Source: a virus. Taken from it: a DNA stretch of 46,576 nucleotides. The position numbers were made by a program, and so were the translations under genes. The stretch is from IMG/VR virus record IMGVR_UViG_3300030329_001317, positions 1 to 46,576 of that record. The stretch is one strand, 5' to 3'. Shown in pieces: positions 29,344 through 39,980 of the stretch. The stretch's first letter is position 1, and each line of letters begins with the position of its first letter. The notes under the pieces were generated by a model, which saw only the letters and a list, made by a program, of their open reading frames with translations, did no database searches and was not told the origin of the DNA.

Positions 29344-32300
29344 TGGCTAGTATAACACAAACAATAGATAATTATACAGGAGGTATTTCACAACAACCTG
29401 ATGAAAAGAAATTACCTGGTCAAGTTGTTGAAGCTAAGAATGTATTACCTGATATAGTAGAAGGTTTATTAAAGAGACCAGGTAGTAGATTAATTGGATC
29501 ATTAAGTGATGGTACAAATAATTCTCAAACTAATGGTAGATGGTTTCATTATTATAGAGATGAAGCTGAACAATATATAGGACAAATAAGTAGAACTGGT
29601 GATATAAATGTATGGAGATGTAGTGATGGACAAGAGATGACAGTTAATTATGATAGTGGTACTAGTGCTGCCTTAACATCATATTTAACTCATACTAATG
29701 ATGAAGATATCCAAACATTAACTCTTAACGATTATACTTATTTTACTAATCGTACTAAAACAACAGCAATGGCTGCTACAATTGCCCCTGCTAAACCAAA
29801 AGAAGCATATATAGAATTAAAGAAAATTGCTTATGCTAGTCAATATGGTTTTAATGTATTTGATGATAACAGTTTACAAACAACAACTACAGCTACTAGA
29901 TTAAAAATAATTTCTGAAGATTTAGATAATGATAGTTATTGTCCAAATGTAGGTACTGAAATATTTAATAAAAGTGGTGGATTGTTAGAAGAACAAATAG
30001 TAACTGGTGTAGACGTAGGTACTGATGCAGGAGATGATTTTATATTAACTGATGAATCATGTGATTATAAAGTAAAGTATACACCTGCAGCTTGGGCTGG
30101 TAGTACAGCTTATAATGTTGGAGATTATGTATCAGCTAATTCTAAGATATATAAAGCAAGAACAAGTGGTACCTCTACAGGTGTAACCGCACCTAGTGTA
30201 TCTACTGGTACGCAAACTATAGGTGGTAATATTTGGGAATATATACATAATGCTATACATATTACCCTTACAGTTAGTGCAACAATTGCAAGTCTTGATT
30301 CTCTGATAAGTGAATTTAGAGATCATACTTGGTATACACGATTACCATTTACACTTGCTTTTCTTAGTTATAACACTACCGCGGAAACTGGTGAATTTAA
30401 AATAATATATAAAGATCCTGGGAATAAAACAAATACTACGACTGAATTTACTAGATATTATGCAGATGGTGGAGGTGATGCCACGAAGACTATTGATACT
30501 AGTGCTGGTGCCTATGGTCAATTATCTGATTCTATAACAGGTACAATAGATAATACTAAGCAAGACTTATATTTTCGATTAACCACAACAGGTCAAGCAG
30601 TACCTGAAGGTAGTGGTACCGATGCATCACCAGCATATCAATGTCGTTATAATACAGTTTTAGATTTATTACATGGTGGATCAGGTTGGGCATTAGGTGA
30701 TGTAATAACTGTAACTATGAAAAATGGTATATATACCATAAAAGTAGATGAAATTAGTGAATCTAGAATACAAGCTAACCTTGGTTTAGTACGTCCAACA
30801 CCTACATCATTTGATGCTAAAACAACTGTTACATCTGATGCTATTTTAGGTTCATTACGTACTGAATTAATTGCAGCAGATGATGATGCAGATGATTGGG
30901 TAACATGGGATGAGTCTGAACAGTATGGTATAAAACAAATAGGTAATGGTTTATATATTAAACGAAAAGATCAAACAGCAACTTTTGGTATATCCTCACC
31001 AGTAGGGGATTTATTAAATGTTCTAACTGATTCTGTAGCAGATGTAGCTGACCTACCTACACAATGTAGAGATGGTTATGTAATTAAAGTTAGAAATAGT
31101 GATGCAGAACAAGATGATTATTTTGTAAAATTTGAAGGTGATGAGACTGGTAAAGATGGTAAAGGATCATGGACTGAATGTCCAGAACCAGGTAGAAAGA
31201 TAGAAATTGATCCAGCTACTATGCCTATTCAAATGGTTAGAGAAGCTGATGGTACCTTTACTGTTAGCCAAATTACATGGGACAATTGTTTAGTAGGTAG
31301 TACTGTTACAGTTCCTGAACCATCTTTTATAGGTAAGGCTATAAATAAAATGTTATTCTGGAGAAATAGATTAATATTACTTAGTGATGAAAATGTTAAT
31401 ATGTCTCAACCAGGACACTTTTATAATTTCTGGCCTAAGTCTGCTATAACTTATACTGCTTCAGATAATATAGATATATCATGTAGTTCTGAATTCCCAG
31501 CTATTATACAAGATGGTGTTCAAACTAATAGTGGTTTAGTTCTTTTAACTAAAACACAACAATTTTTATTAACAACTGATAGTGATATCTTATCACCTAT
31601 AACAGCTAAGATTAGTGCATTATCTACTTATAATTTTAATGCTTCATCTAATCCTATTTCATTAGGTACTTCTATTGGATTCTTAGATAATGCAGGTAAG
31701 TTTTCTAGATTCTGGGAGATGTTTAATGTATTACGTGAAGGAGAACCTGTAGTAATAGATCAAACAAAAGTTGTTAGTAAGTTATTTGATAAAGACATAA
31801 ATAAAATATCTAATTCAAGAGAGAATGGTATAGTATTCTTTTGTAAGAAAGATAGCTCTACATTATATGGATTACGTTATTTTAATACAGGTGAACGACG
31901 TGTACAACAATCATGGTTTACTTGGGAATTAACAGGTACTATACAACATCATGCTGTATTGGATGATTCCTTATATGTTATTTTACGAAATAATGGTAAA
32001 GATACTATGCAAAAAATAGGTATTAAAATTGATACAGATTCTGTTACTAGTGTAGATGATAAGAACAATGCTGATGCTACAGATGATGTTACATATCGTG
32101 TACATTTAGATACTACATCAACTATATCATCAGGTACATATGATGCTACTACTGATATAACAACCTTTACTAAACCTAATGGATATGAATCTACTGCACA
32201 ATTAAATGTATATGATAATAATACAACTTCAGATAATATAGGTGAAGTAGGAGTAGTAACAGTTGATAGTTATGAACTTAAAGTACCAGGTGATTGGTCT

Positions 32301-32696
32301 AGTAGGACTGTAGTATTAGGATATTTATATGATATGCAAATTCAACTACCTACTATCTATAAACTAACACAAAAAGAACAAAGCTCTATAGCAGATACAC
32401 ATTCTTCATTAGTAGTACATAGAGTTAAAATGAACTTTGGTGGTTCTGGTTTATATACTACTACTATAGATAGAAAAGGTAAACCATCTTATACTGAAAC
32501 ATGGGATCCACCTTTAGCAGATGATTATTCAGCTAACACTTCTATAATAGAAGATCTTATTACTCAAACTATACCTACTTATGAAAAGAATAAGAACTTA
32601 ACTGTAACAATTAAATCAACAGCTCCTACACCAGCAACATTATATTCAATGAGTTGGGAAGGAGATTACACACCTAAATATTACCAACGTGTCTAA
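29343..32696 (+). CDS. Tail tubular protein B / nozzle (gp12-like) with carbohydrate-binding insert
   Basis: 1117 residues, larger than T7 gp12 (794). The N-terminus (TIDNYTGGISQQPDEKKLPG, then NVLPDIVEGLLKRPGSR) and the segment PSFIGKAINKMLFWRNRL are typical. The extra length includes residues about 245-300, AAWAGSTAYNVGDYVSANSK, then IYKARTSGTSTG and IWEYI, which match the CBM5/12 chitin-binding-like pattern (aWxxxtaYnvGdyVxxxgxxYkaxxsgts). It forms the tail nozzle; the insert may bind host glycans. The next gene starts 8 bases before its stop. Confidence 0.93.
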   Translation: MASITQTIDNYTGGISQQPDEKKLPGQVVEAKNVLPDIVEGLLKRPGSRLIGSLSDGTNNSQTNGRWFHYYRDEAEQYIGQISRTGDINVWRCSDGQEMTVNYDSGTSAALTSYLTHTNDEDIQTLTLNDYTYFTNRTKTTAMAATIAPAKPKEAYIELKKIAYASQYGFNVFDDNSLQTTTTATRLKIISEDLDNDSYCPNVGTEIFNKSGGLLEEQIVTGVDVGTDAGDDFILTDESCDYKVKYTPAAWAGSTAYNVGDYVSANSKIYKARTSGTSTGVTAPSVSTGTQTIGGNIWEYIHNAIHITLTVSATIASLDSLISEFRDHTWYTRLPFTLAFLSYNTTAETGEFKIIYKDPGNKTNTTTEFTRYYADGGGDATKTIDTSAGAYGQLSDSITGTIDNTKQDLYFRLTTTGQAVPEGSGTDASPAYQCRYNTVLDLLHGGSGWALGDVITVTMKNGIYTIKVDEISESRIQANLGLVRPTPTSFDAKTTVTSDAILGSLRTELIAADDDADDWVTWDESEQYGIKQIGNGLYIKRKDQTATFGISSPVGDLLNVLTDSVADVADLPTQCRDGYVIKVRNSDAEQDDYFVKFEGDETGKDGKGSWTECPEPGRKIEIDPATMPIQMVREADGTFTVSQITWDNCLVGSTVTVPEPSFIGKAINKMLFWRNRLILLSDENVNMSQPGHFYNFWPKSAITYTASDNIDISCSSEFPAIIQDGVQTNSGLVLLTKTQQFLLTTDSDILSPITAKISALSTYNFNASSNPISLGTSIGFLDNAGKFSRFWEMFNVLREGEPVVIDQTKVVSKLFDKDINKISNSRENGIVFFCKKDSSTLYGLRYFNTGERRVQQSWFTWELTGTIQHHAVLDDSLYVILRNNGKDTMQKIGIKIDTDSVTSVDDKNNADATDDVTYRVHLDTTSTISSGTYDATTDITTFTKPNGYESTAQLNVYDNNTTSDNIGEVGVVTVDSYELKVPGDWSSRTVVLGYLYDMQIQLPTIYKLTQKEQSSIADTHSSLVVHRVKMNFGGSGLYTTTIDRKGKPSYTETWDPPLADDYSANTSIIEDLITQTIPTYEKNKNLTVTIKSTAPTPATLYSMSWEGDYTPKYYQRV

Positions 32697-33144
32697 ATAC
32701 ATTCACCCAATTACTTTGGAGGCTGCTAAAGAGGTGGCCTCTAATTTACGTCCAGAAGACCGTAGGGAAGTCGAAGAAGGTCATGGGGTAGATCCTATGG
32801 AACAGTTAACTTTAGTAGCTCAGAGAGGCTCCTGCGTACATTTCACGGTGCCTAACGGCAGGACTGCTGGTATGGCTGGTGTAGACCCAGGAGGTAGGAT
32901 ATGGATGTTATGTACACCTGCTATACATGATTATCCTATTACCTTTGCTAGAGAAGCTAAACGTTATGTAGAAAGACAACAAGATAAGTTACTGTGGAAC
33001 ATTGTTGATAAACGCAACACTGTCCATTTAAAGTTACTTAAATTCCTAGGGTTCAAATTTCTAAGGGAATTAAAATATGGACCTAATCAACTAACCTTTA
33101 TAGAGTTTTGCCGTGTGTTTAGGAGAACAAGCAAAAAACGCTAA
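32689..33144 (+). CDS. Internal virion protein A (gp13-like)
   Basis: 151 residues from GTG 32689, overlapping the nozzle gene by 8 bases. The segment SNLRPEDRREVEEGHGVDPM and GMAGVDPGGRIWMLCTPAI resemble T7 gp13, which has an acetyltransferase-like fold and is needed for morphogenesis. Position between gp12- and gp14-like genes supports the call. Confidence 0.75.
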   Translation: MSKYIHPITLEAAKEVASNLRPEDRREVEEGHGVDPMEQLTLVAQRGSCVHFTVPNGRTAGMAGVDPGGRIWMLCTPAIHDYPITFAREAKRYVERQQDKLLWNIVDKRNTVHLKLLKFLGFKFLRELKYGPNQLTFIEFCRVFRRTSKKR

Positions 33145-33775
33145 CGAAGCTGCGAGAAGGAATTATGAATATCAACTCGCACAAAGAGAAAGAGATTGGA
33201 TGCAAACACTTAGTATAACTAATGTTGAACGTGTCCAATATGAACAAGGTATAGATGCTACTAATGTTGCATTGGGTAATGTTTATTCTGATATACAAGA
33301 AGCCCATGGAGAATTAATTGGCCAAGCATTCCAAGAGAATGAAGCTGAATGGAAAGAATTTTTACAAAACAACAAAGGAGCACAATTATCAGCTAGTGGT
33401 ATGACAGGTCGATCTGCTGCTAGAATTAGTGCTCTTGATTTAGGTAATTATTTAGCTAAAGGATCACGTAGAGCTTATCAATTAACACAAGCAGCTGGAA
33501 AACTTAGTGAACAAGGAGCTAAAGCTGCTGCACAAACTAGAGCACAACAGATGCAAATGTTTGCAAATAACAATATTATCAAGAGTCCTGATCTTGCACC
33601 ACCTAAACCTGTATATCAGAATGAAGGTATGGCAGCATTTAAAGATGCTTTAAGTATAGCTAGTTCTGTGGCAAGTATTGCTACAGGAATGGGTTCAATT
33701 GGAGAGATGGGAGGATTCTTTGGTAATAAATACCAAAAGGGACTACTTCGCAGCCTATGGAGGGGTAATACATAA
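33113..33775 (+). CDS. Internal virion protein B (gp14-like)
   Basis: 220 residues from GTG 33113, overlapping the previous gene by 32 bases. Helical and Ala/Gln-rich (EAARRNYEYQLAQRERDW at the start), with a hydrophobic glycine-rich segment (LSIASSVASIATGMGSIG) that may insert in the outer membrane during ejection, as T7 gp14 does. The stop abuts the next gene. Confidence 0.8.
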   Translation: MCLGEQAKNANEAARRNYEYQLAQRERDWMQTLSITNVERVQYEQGIDATNVALGNVYSDIQEAHGELIGQAFQENEAEWKEFLQNNKGAQLSASGMTGRSAARISALDLGNYLAKGSRRAYQLTQAAGKLSEQGAKAAAQTRAQQMQMFANNNIIKSPDLAPPKPVYQNEGMAAFKDALSIASSVASIATGMGSIGEMGGFFGNKYQKGLLRSLWRGNT

Positions 33776-36066
33776 TGGCTAAATATTACCCTCAAACACC
33801 CACCGATTGGACTACAGCATTAGAAAAGATCTATGCTAAACAATCAGATCAATTACAAAGACATCACGATCAGCTTAGACAACGTGATCAACAACTTGTA
33901 GCTAAAGCAGGTAATGAAAGTTTAGCAAATACTTTAGGTTCTTTAGCTCAGTTTTCTAGTACAGTAAGTAAAGCAGTTCAAATAAATAAGGCTTTAACTG
34001 ATAAAGCTGATGCACGTAAAACAGCTGATTTGCAATCAAAATTCGAAGCATTACCTTTAGATGTACAAGAAAGAATAGATCAAATAGCTGCTGAAGATGC
34101 TTTAAATAAGGAACATACTAATTTAGTACAAGCATTAAAAAAAGACACTACATTACAATGGTCTCCTGAAACCAAAGATGCTATTCTAAAATTATCTGGT
34201 GGTAAAGGGTTAAGATTACAAAAAATATTAGCTTCTGAAAGAATACAAGGTTCAATATATTTAATTAATGAAAAATTAAATGCAGACACTGAGGCTGGTA
34301 GTAAACTACAATCAGACTTTGATAATCATAGATCTACTGGTAAATTAAAAGGTTTTTATAAAACTCAAGTAAGAGAGTTGCTAAGTGAATTAGGTTTAAA
34401 TGATAAATATATCTCAACTCATTTTGAATCAGAAATAGAAAGGATATCTAATACAAAAGGTGTTCTATCTAGTTTAAAGTATGGTAATGTTGTAAATACA
34501 CAAGAAGCTTTAGAATTTGATAAATTACACGAAGCTGCTACATTTTCAGATGATCCAAACGGTGGAGCTAAACTTTTACAGATTGATATACAAGAAACTA
34601 TAAATCTAGCAAAAGGTATAGATGCAGCTCAAGCTAAAGATAAAGTTACTTTAAAGTTATATCGTTTAGCAAAAGATAGGAAATTAGATTCTAAAGATAT
34701 CTATAATATGAGAACTGGTAAGATAGAAGGGCATGATGCTGGTGATACTGGTGAGATTCTACTTAGTGAAGGTCAATGGTTAAAAATACAATCAGGTGTT
34801 AATGAAGCTAATGCTGAAATAGTCAGTGAAAAGGAGACAGAAATTAAAGGTTTAGCACTTACTGTAAAAGCTGAACTTTATTCAGGTAATAAATCAATAC
34901 CAGAATTAATCGCATTAAAAAATGAAACTTTAAAAACACTTAAATCTACTTTAGGTGAAGATAGTGAAGAGTATAAAGCATTAGAATCTATTGACCCTAC
35001 TTTACAAGATGTAGATTCCTATGCAGCCACAAGACAGGAATGGTCTCCTTTCTTTGAAGGAAGTAAAAAAGGACAAAGAATACAAAATGAATCTATTATT
35101 AAAGAGATTCCAAACGGTAGAGTACGTGATGAATTATTAGATCTTATAAAGAAAGATAAAGCTTTAAGAGCAGCTGTAGGTTATCCATCTACATTTGAGA
35201 AAAATAAAACTGATGTAGGTGAAAAGATAATTAATGCTAATACTACATTAAATGAAGAGTCTCACTTAACAGGTCCAGTTGAACATATGCAAATTGAAAT
35301 CACACAAAAACGTGATTTATTCCTTGCTGATGCTTTGGACCGATTTCCTGATGACCCTCAACAAGCTTTTAAAGTTGCGGATGGAAACTGGGAAGAATGG
35401 TTAACAAACAATGGTTTTTATGTAACAGCTGATAAGCCTGGAGCTGGTAGGTTTTCTCCTGAAACAACAGGTGAATATAAAAACTTTAAATTCTGGAATG
35501 ATTCAAGTATAGAAGCTAGGTCAGTAGGTGATGAGTATAATATAAATAAATGGGGGTCTAATATAGCTTTAGGTTTATTACAAGTAGCTAGAAACCCTAA
35601 TTTAGCTAAAGGTACCACAGATGTGGATAAACTTATTAATATGCCTGGAAAAGTGCTTGATATAAGAGATTTTGGAGCACTTTTTATAAATGGTGAATTG
35701 CGATATACACCAGAAGTTATACTAAAAGCCAGGTTATTAAAAATACAACCTTCTGAATTAGTTAAAAAACAAGGTGAAGCATTGTTAAAAAATGGTAATG
35801 ATGCTCATAAAAAAATAGCTGAACGTATGGGTTTACAAGAAAAATTAGCTAACATCCCTACATCAGAGATGGATCTTTTAAAGGAAATACAAGAACTTGG
35901 AGATAAGGAACTTTTATTTATATTTAATCGTGGTTTAGAGAAAGCTTCTCCTAAACAAATAGCAAGGCTTTTAGCAAAATTAGAAGCAGATATAGAGAAA
36001 CCTAGAAAAGCTTTTATAACAAGTGAAGGTTTTAGCGAACGAGATAGATCAGATCAGGAAAATTAA
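33775..36066 (+). CDS. Internal core protein (gp15-like)
   Basis: 763 residues (T7 gp15 is 747), strongly helical and charged. Placement after the gp14-like gene and before the very long gp16-like gene, together with size, identifies it. In T7, gp15 lines a periplasmic channel through which DNA enters the host. I see no catalytic motif. Confidence 0.8.
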   Translation: MAKYYPQTPTDWTTALEKIYAKQSDQLQRHHDQLRQRDQQLVAKAGNESLANTLGSLAQFSSTVSKAVQINKALTDKADARKTADLQSKFEALPLDVQERIDQIAAEDALNKEHTNLVQALKKDTTLQWSPETKDAILKLSGGKGLRLQKILASERIQGSIYLINEKLNADTEAGSKLQSDFDNHRSTGKLKGFYKTQVRELLSELGLNDKYISTHFESEIERISNTKGVLSSLKYGNVVNTQEALEFDKLHEAATFSDDPNGGAKLLQIDIQETINLAKGIDAAQAKDKVTLKLYRLAKDRKLDSKDIYNMRTGKIEGHDAGDTGEILLSEGQWLKIQSGVNEANAEIVSEKETEIKGLALTVKAELYSGNKSIPELIALKNETLKTLKSTLGEDSEEYKALESIDPTLQDVDSYAATRQEWSPFFEGSKKGQRIQNESIIKEIPNGRVRDELLDLIKKDKALRAAVGYPSTFEKNKTDVGEKIINANTTLNEESHLTGPVEHMQIEITQKRDLFLADALDRFPDDPQQAFKVADGNWEEWLTNNGFYVTADKPGAGRFSPETTGEYKNFKFWNDSSIEARSVGDEYNINKWGSNIALGLLQVARNPNLAKGTTDVDKLINMPGKVLDIRDFGALFINGELRYTPEVILKARLLKIQPSELVKKQGEALLKNGNDAHKKIAERMGLQEKLANIPTSEMDLLKEIQELGDKELLFIFNRGLEKASPKQIARLLAKLEADIEKPRKAFITSEGFSERDRSDQEN

Positions 36067-36078
36067 AATCTTAATTAA

Positions 36079-39000
36079 ATGAATGATGAATTACAATTAG
36101 ATCTTGAATTAGACAACTCGTTATTTCAAGATCAAACGGCTCCAACAGGTTCCGCACTATTTACGAATAGTTCACAAGAACCTGAGCAAGTACAACAACC
36201 TTCTACGGAAGGACAAGAACGTGGTAATTTTGTACAAGAATTTGGTAAAACTGTATACGAAGGTGCAGCACCTGTTGTAGGTCTTATTGATACACTTACT
36301 GATGTTATTAATCTAGCGTCAGCTGATGGTGGTAAATATGATATACCTAAATTACCTAAATATGAAAGTAATACTGCAGAAGCTATTCGTAATATATCTG
36401 GTCTTGTAATACCATCATTAGGTCTTAGAGCTAAATTACTACAAGCTGGAGCTAAAGCACATGCTGCAGGACAAGCAGCACCTTGGTTACAAAGATTAGG
36501 CAATAGTAAATCATTTGAATGGTTTGCTAAGTTTGGTGCTGATATAGGTACTGGTGCTACTGTAGATTATATAGCTAAACAAAACCAACAAGATGATAAT
36601 GTTTTTGGTGTATTAAAAAACTACTTTCCTAAAACTTATCAATGGATACCTGATAGTTGGGCTACAACTGCTGATGATAGCCCTGGTGAAAAACGTGCTA
36701 AAAATATATCAGAAGGTGCTATTTTTAATGTACTTGCTGGTATAGTTGAAGGTGCAGCTTATTTAATTAAAGGTGGTAGAAGTATTAAACGTACTTCTAA
36801 ATTTATTGGTAAAAATGGTAAAGAAGTTAAGATTGGAGATGAATTCTCTGATATTAAATTTTCTGATACAGCAATTGAAGATAATGTACTTAGAGGATAT
36901 GCTAGGAAAGAAAAAGAACTTAATCTTTTAAACGAATACTATATTAGTAGAGGTGAACCTGCTATTGATTGGAACCAATTTGATGAAGGTGAAACATTAG
37001 TAAGAACAAAAGATGCTGATGGTATTGTTGGAGCTGCTGCAGATGCTGCTCAAATTCAAAACAACATTGATTCTAGTTGGGGACGTATTGGTAACTTAGT
37101 ACATGAAGCTGCTAGAAAAGAAGGTATTGAATTACAAAACTTATCCAATCGAACACTTGTATCCGAACTTTCTAATCAATTAAAACAAGCTGGACCTGTT
37201 AGTAAAAGATTAAAGAATACTAAAACAATCTCTGCTAGTATGATGGATGCTGCAGGTAAAAAACTAGCAGCTACTATATTAGATCCAAGAGTATCAACAG
37301 ATGAAATCATAGGAATCTTAGATGAATTTAAACGTTCTATAGAAGGATCTCCTATTAGAATTACAGGTAAAAAAGGTATAAATGCAGCTGTTAAAGAATT
37401 AAAATCACAACTAGCTGATTTAGATGTACAGAAAGCTAGAGCATATTTAGTAACATCAGAAGCTGGTCAGATAGCAGACTTCTCAGAAGGTGCTAGATTA
37501 ATGGAAGATAACATTTCTGTTCTTAGAACTGTAGATGCTATGGCAGATAGATTAGAAGTCTTAACAGTAGAGAAAGGACTTGCTAATTTTGAAGCAAGAT
37601 CTATGCTTTCTAATATGACTGATTGGAAAAAAGCTGTAGAAACAGGTGATAAAGAAGTTATTAATGCTACAGCTGATACAATCTTAGCTAACTCTAATGC
37701 TAAATTAACTGAAATTATACCTAGAGCAAAAGAATGGACTAATACAATTAAAGAAGTAGCTAGAGAGAATCCAGAATTCCTTAGACCACTTCTATTAGCT
37801 AATGAGTTTACAGATGGTGATGTAGATAAATTATGGAAACTACATAATTGGGCAGGTGATAATCTAGCTACATTTAAAAAAGCTTTATATGATAGTAATC
37901 CTAAAGTACCTTCTATAATTAATAAAGCTATGTGGAGTAACTTATTTAACTCTGCACTATCTGCTATATCAACTCCTCTTAATGCTGGAGTAGGTAACTT
38001 AACTGGTTTATTAGGTAAAGGTGTAGCTACTATTACTGGAGCTGTAGCACATGGTGATTTGGTTAAAGCTAAGAAAGCTATGGTAGCTCATTTCTCATTA
38101 GATGATACCTTACAAAAGGCAACAGATCATTTAAGATTAGTATTTAGAAAAGCTTCTACTAATCCAAACGAAGTATCTTATATAATGCGTGATGATATTG
38201 CTATACAAGAAGTTAAAGGATTAGATGCACTTAGATCTTGGGCATATGCAGCTGCAGAAAAAGGTGAAGAAGGTGGTCTTATGTTACTTAGTGTTTATGA
38301 TGATCTTGATGCTTTAGCTAAAGACCCTGTTCTTAGGTTTGGGGGTAATAGTATGTCAGCATTAGACGGATTCTCTAAATCAGTTCTTGCTAGTACAGAA
38401 GCTAAGTATCGTGCATTTAATAAACTAGCTCAATCAGGTGATGAAATAACAGAGAAAAGTTTTAAAACTACAGTAGATGAAATCTATAATACATTTATAG
38501 ATTCTAACGGAATGATAAAAGCTGATGCTGTAGATTATGCATCAAGTGAAATAGCACTTAATGCTAACTCACCTATCACAGAAGGGATGAATGAATTTAT
38601 TAGACGTTTCCCTGCTGCTAGATCCTTTATATGGTTCCCTAAGACTACTGCTAATGTTATAGATACATTTGGTAAATGGAGTCCAGCTGGTATTCTATCT
38701 GCTGATTATCAAAAGATGTGGGGTCCATTAGGAATGAAAAAAGTTAGTGACTTTTCATTTGATGAAATATCTGAAATTTTAAAAAGTAAAGGTAAAGTAG
38801 TAGATGAATTTGCTTTAGATACATTTGAAACACTTAGATATGAAGTAAAAGGTAAGGCTGCTATAGGTAGTTTAGCTGTTACTATGGCTGGAATGGCTAT
38901 GGTTAATGATAGATGTACTGGTACAGGTCATTATAATAAAGCTATACAGAAACAACGTATTAGAAGTGGTTGGAAACCTAAGTCATGTAAAGTACCTGGT

Positions 39001-39969
39001 ACTACTAAACAAGTTAGTTATGAATGGATGGGTCCAATAGGAGATTGGTTATCTTTAACAGTTGATGTGGTTGATAACTTTGATAGTCTATCATCTGGTA
39101 TACAAGAAGATTTATTTAATAAATTAACATTTGTATTAGGTTCAGCCTTTACTAATAGATCAATTCTAGCTCAATTAGAACCTATGTTTGATGTATTACA
39201 AGGTAATGGTGCTGCAGCTGCTAGATGGTCTACATCCTTTGGTAATAACTTTGCACCTGCAGGTAGTTTAAGAAATGAAATAGGTAAATTACTATACCCT
39301 CAATTACGTCAAATACGTTCTGAACTTGATGATCATTTAAGAAATAGAAATGCTTGGTTAGATACTGTAGACCCTACACGTGCATTACCTTCTGTAGTTG
39401 ATCCTATTGATGGTAAAGAAATTGGTAAGGAAGATAATTGGTTCTTAAGAGTATTTAATAGAGGACCAATGAAAGTAACTTCACAACCATCTAAAGAACG
39501 TCAATTCCTTATTGATATAGAATTCAATAGTTCACCAACTATGAGGATGAGTCAAAGAGGTGTTGTCTTAGAGAATCATGAGATTACTGCTATCAATTCT
39601 AAAATGGGAGAGCAAGGTATATATAAACAAAAGATTAATGAAATAATGAAAGATGCTAATAAACTAACATATACTGGACCTGATGGTACAGTGTATAAAG
39701 GTTTTCAAAATATTATTCAAGCTCAACGTAGAGGTTGGGTTAGTTCTGAAGTATTAGATAGCACTAAATTTGCTAATATCTTTGCTAGACTTACACAAGC
39801 TTATGCTCAATGTAAACGTTTAGCAGAAGATTCATTAGATGAACCAATGAGATCTGGTATTAGAGAACGTGAATATGAGAAAATCAATGCAGAGTATAAT
39901 CAAAAAACAGGGGACATTGATCAATTAAAGCAAGACGCATATCCTAATTACATCTTGCAAAATAAATAA
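36079..39969 (+). CDS. Internal core protein (gp16-like)
   Basis: 1296 residues (T7 gp16 is 1318). Long helical protein with hydrophobic helices in the middle (SALSAISTPLNAGVGNLTGL) and in the third quarter (AIGSLAVTMAGMAMV). T7 gp16 spans the inner membrane and drives entry of the first DNA. The N-terminal transglycosylase domain of T7 gp16 is not evident here (no clear catalytic E with its GxxQ partner), so cell-wall opening may be carried out by another protein. Confidence 0.8.
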   Translation: MNDELQLDLELDNSLFQDQTAPTGSALFTNSSQEPEQVQQPSTEGQERGNFVQEFGKTVYEGAAPVVGLIDTLTDVINLASADGGKYDIPKLPKYESNTAEAIRNISGLVIPSLGLRAKLLQAGAKAHAAGQAAPWLQRLGNSKSFEWFAKFGADIGTGATVDYIAKQNQQDDNVFGVLKNYFPKTYQWIPDSWATTADDSPGEKRAKNISEGAIFNVLAGIVEGAAYLIKGGRSIKRTSKFIGKNGKEVKIGDEFSDIKFSDTAIEDNVLRGYARKEKELNLLNEYYISRGEPAIDWNQFDEGETLVRTKDADGIVGAAADAAQIQNNIDSSWGRIGNLVHEAARKEGIELQNLSNRTLVSELSNQLKQAGPVSKRLKNTKTISASMMDAAGKKLAATILDPRVSTDEIIGILDEFKRSIEGSPIRITGKKGINAAVKELKSQLADLDVQKARAYLVTSEAGQIADFSEGARLMEDNISVLRTVDAMADRLEVLTVEKGLANFEARSMLSNMTDWKKAVETGDKEVINATADTILANSNAKLTEIIPRAKEWTNTIKEVARENPEFLRPLLLANEFTDGDVDKLWKLHNWAGDNLATFKKALYDSNPKVPSIINKAMWSNLFNSALSAISTPLNAGVGNLTGLLGKGVATITGAVAHGDLVKAKKAMVAHFSLDDTLQKATDHLRLVFRKASTNPNEVSYIMRDDIAIQEVKGLDALRSWAYAAAEKGEEGGLMLLSVYDDLDALAKDPVLRFGGNSMSALDGFSKSVLASTEAKYRAFNKLAQSGDEITEKSFKTTVDEIYNTFIDSNGMIKADAVDYASSEIALNANSPITEGMNEFIRRFPAARSFIWFPKTTANVIDTFGKWSPAGILSADYQKMWGPLGMKKVSDFSFDEISEILKSKGKVVDEFALDTFETLRYEVKGKAAIGSLAVTMAGMAMVNDRCTGTGHYNKAIQKQRIRSGWKPKSCKVPGTTKQVSYEWMGPIGDWLSLTVDVVDNFDSLSSGIQEDLFNKLTFVLGSAFTNRSILAQLEPMFDVLQGNGAAAARWSTSFGNNFAPAGSLRNEIGKLLYPQLRQIRSELDDHLRNRNAWLDTVDPTRALPSVVDPIDGKEIGKEDNWFLRVFNRGPMKVTSQPSKERQFLIDIEFNSSPTMRMSQRGVVLENHEITAINSKMGEQGIYKQKINEIMKDANKLTYTGPDGTVYKGFQNIIQAQRRGWVSSEVLDSTKFANIFARLTQAYAQCKRLAEDSLDEPMRSGIREREYEKINAEYNQKTGDIDQLKQDAYPNYILQNK

Positions 39970-39980
39970 ACAATTAACAG

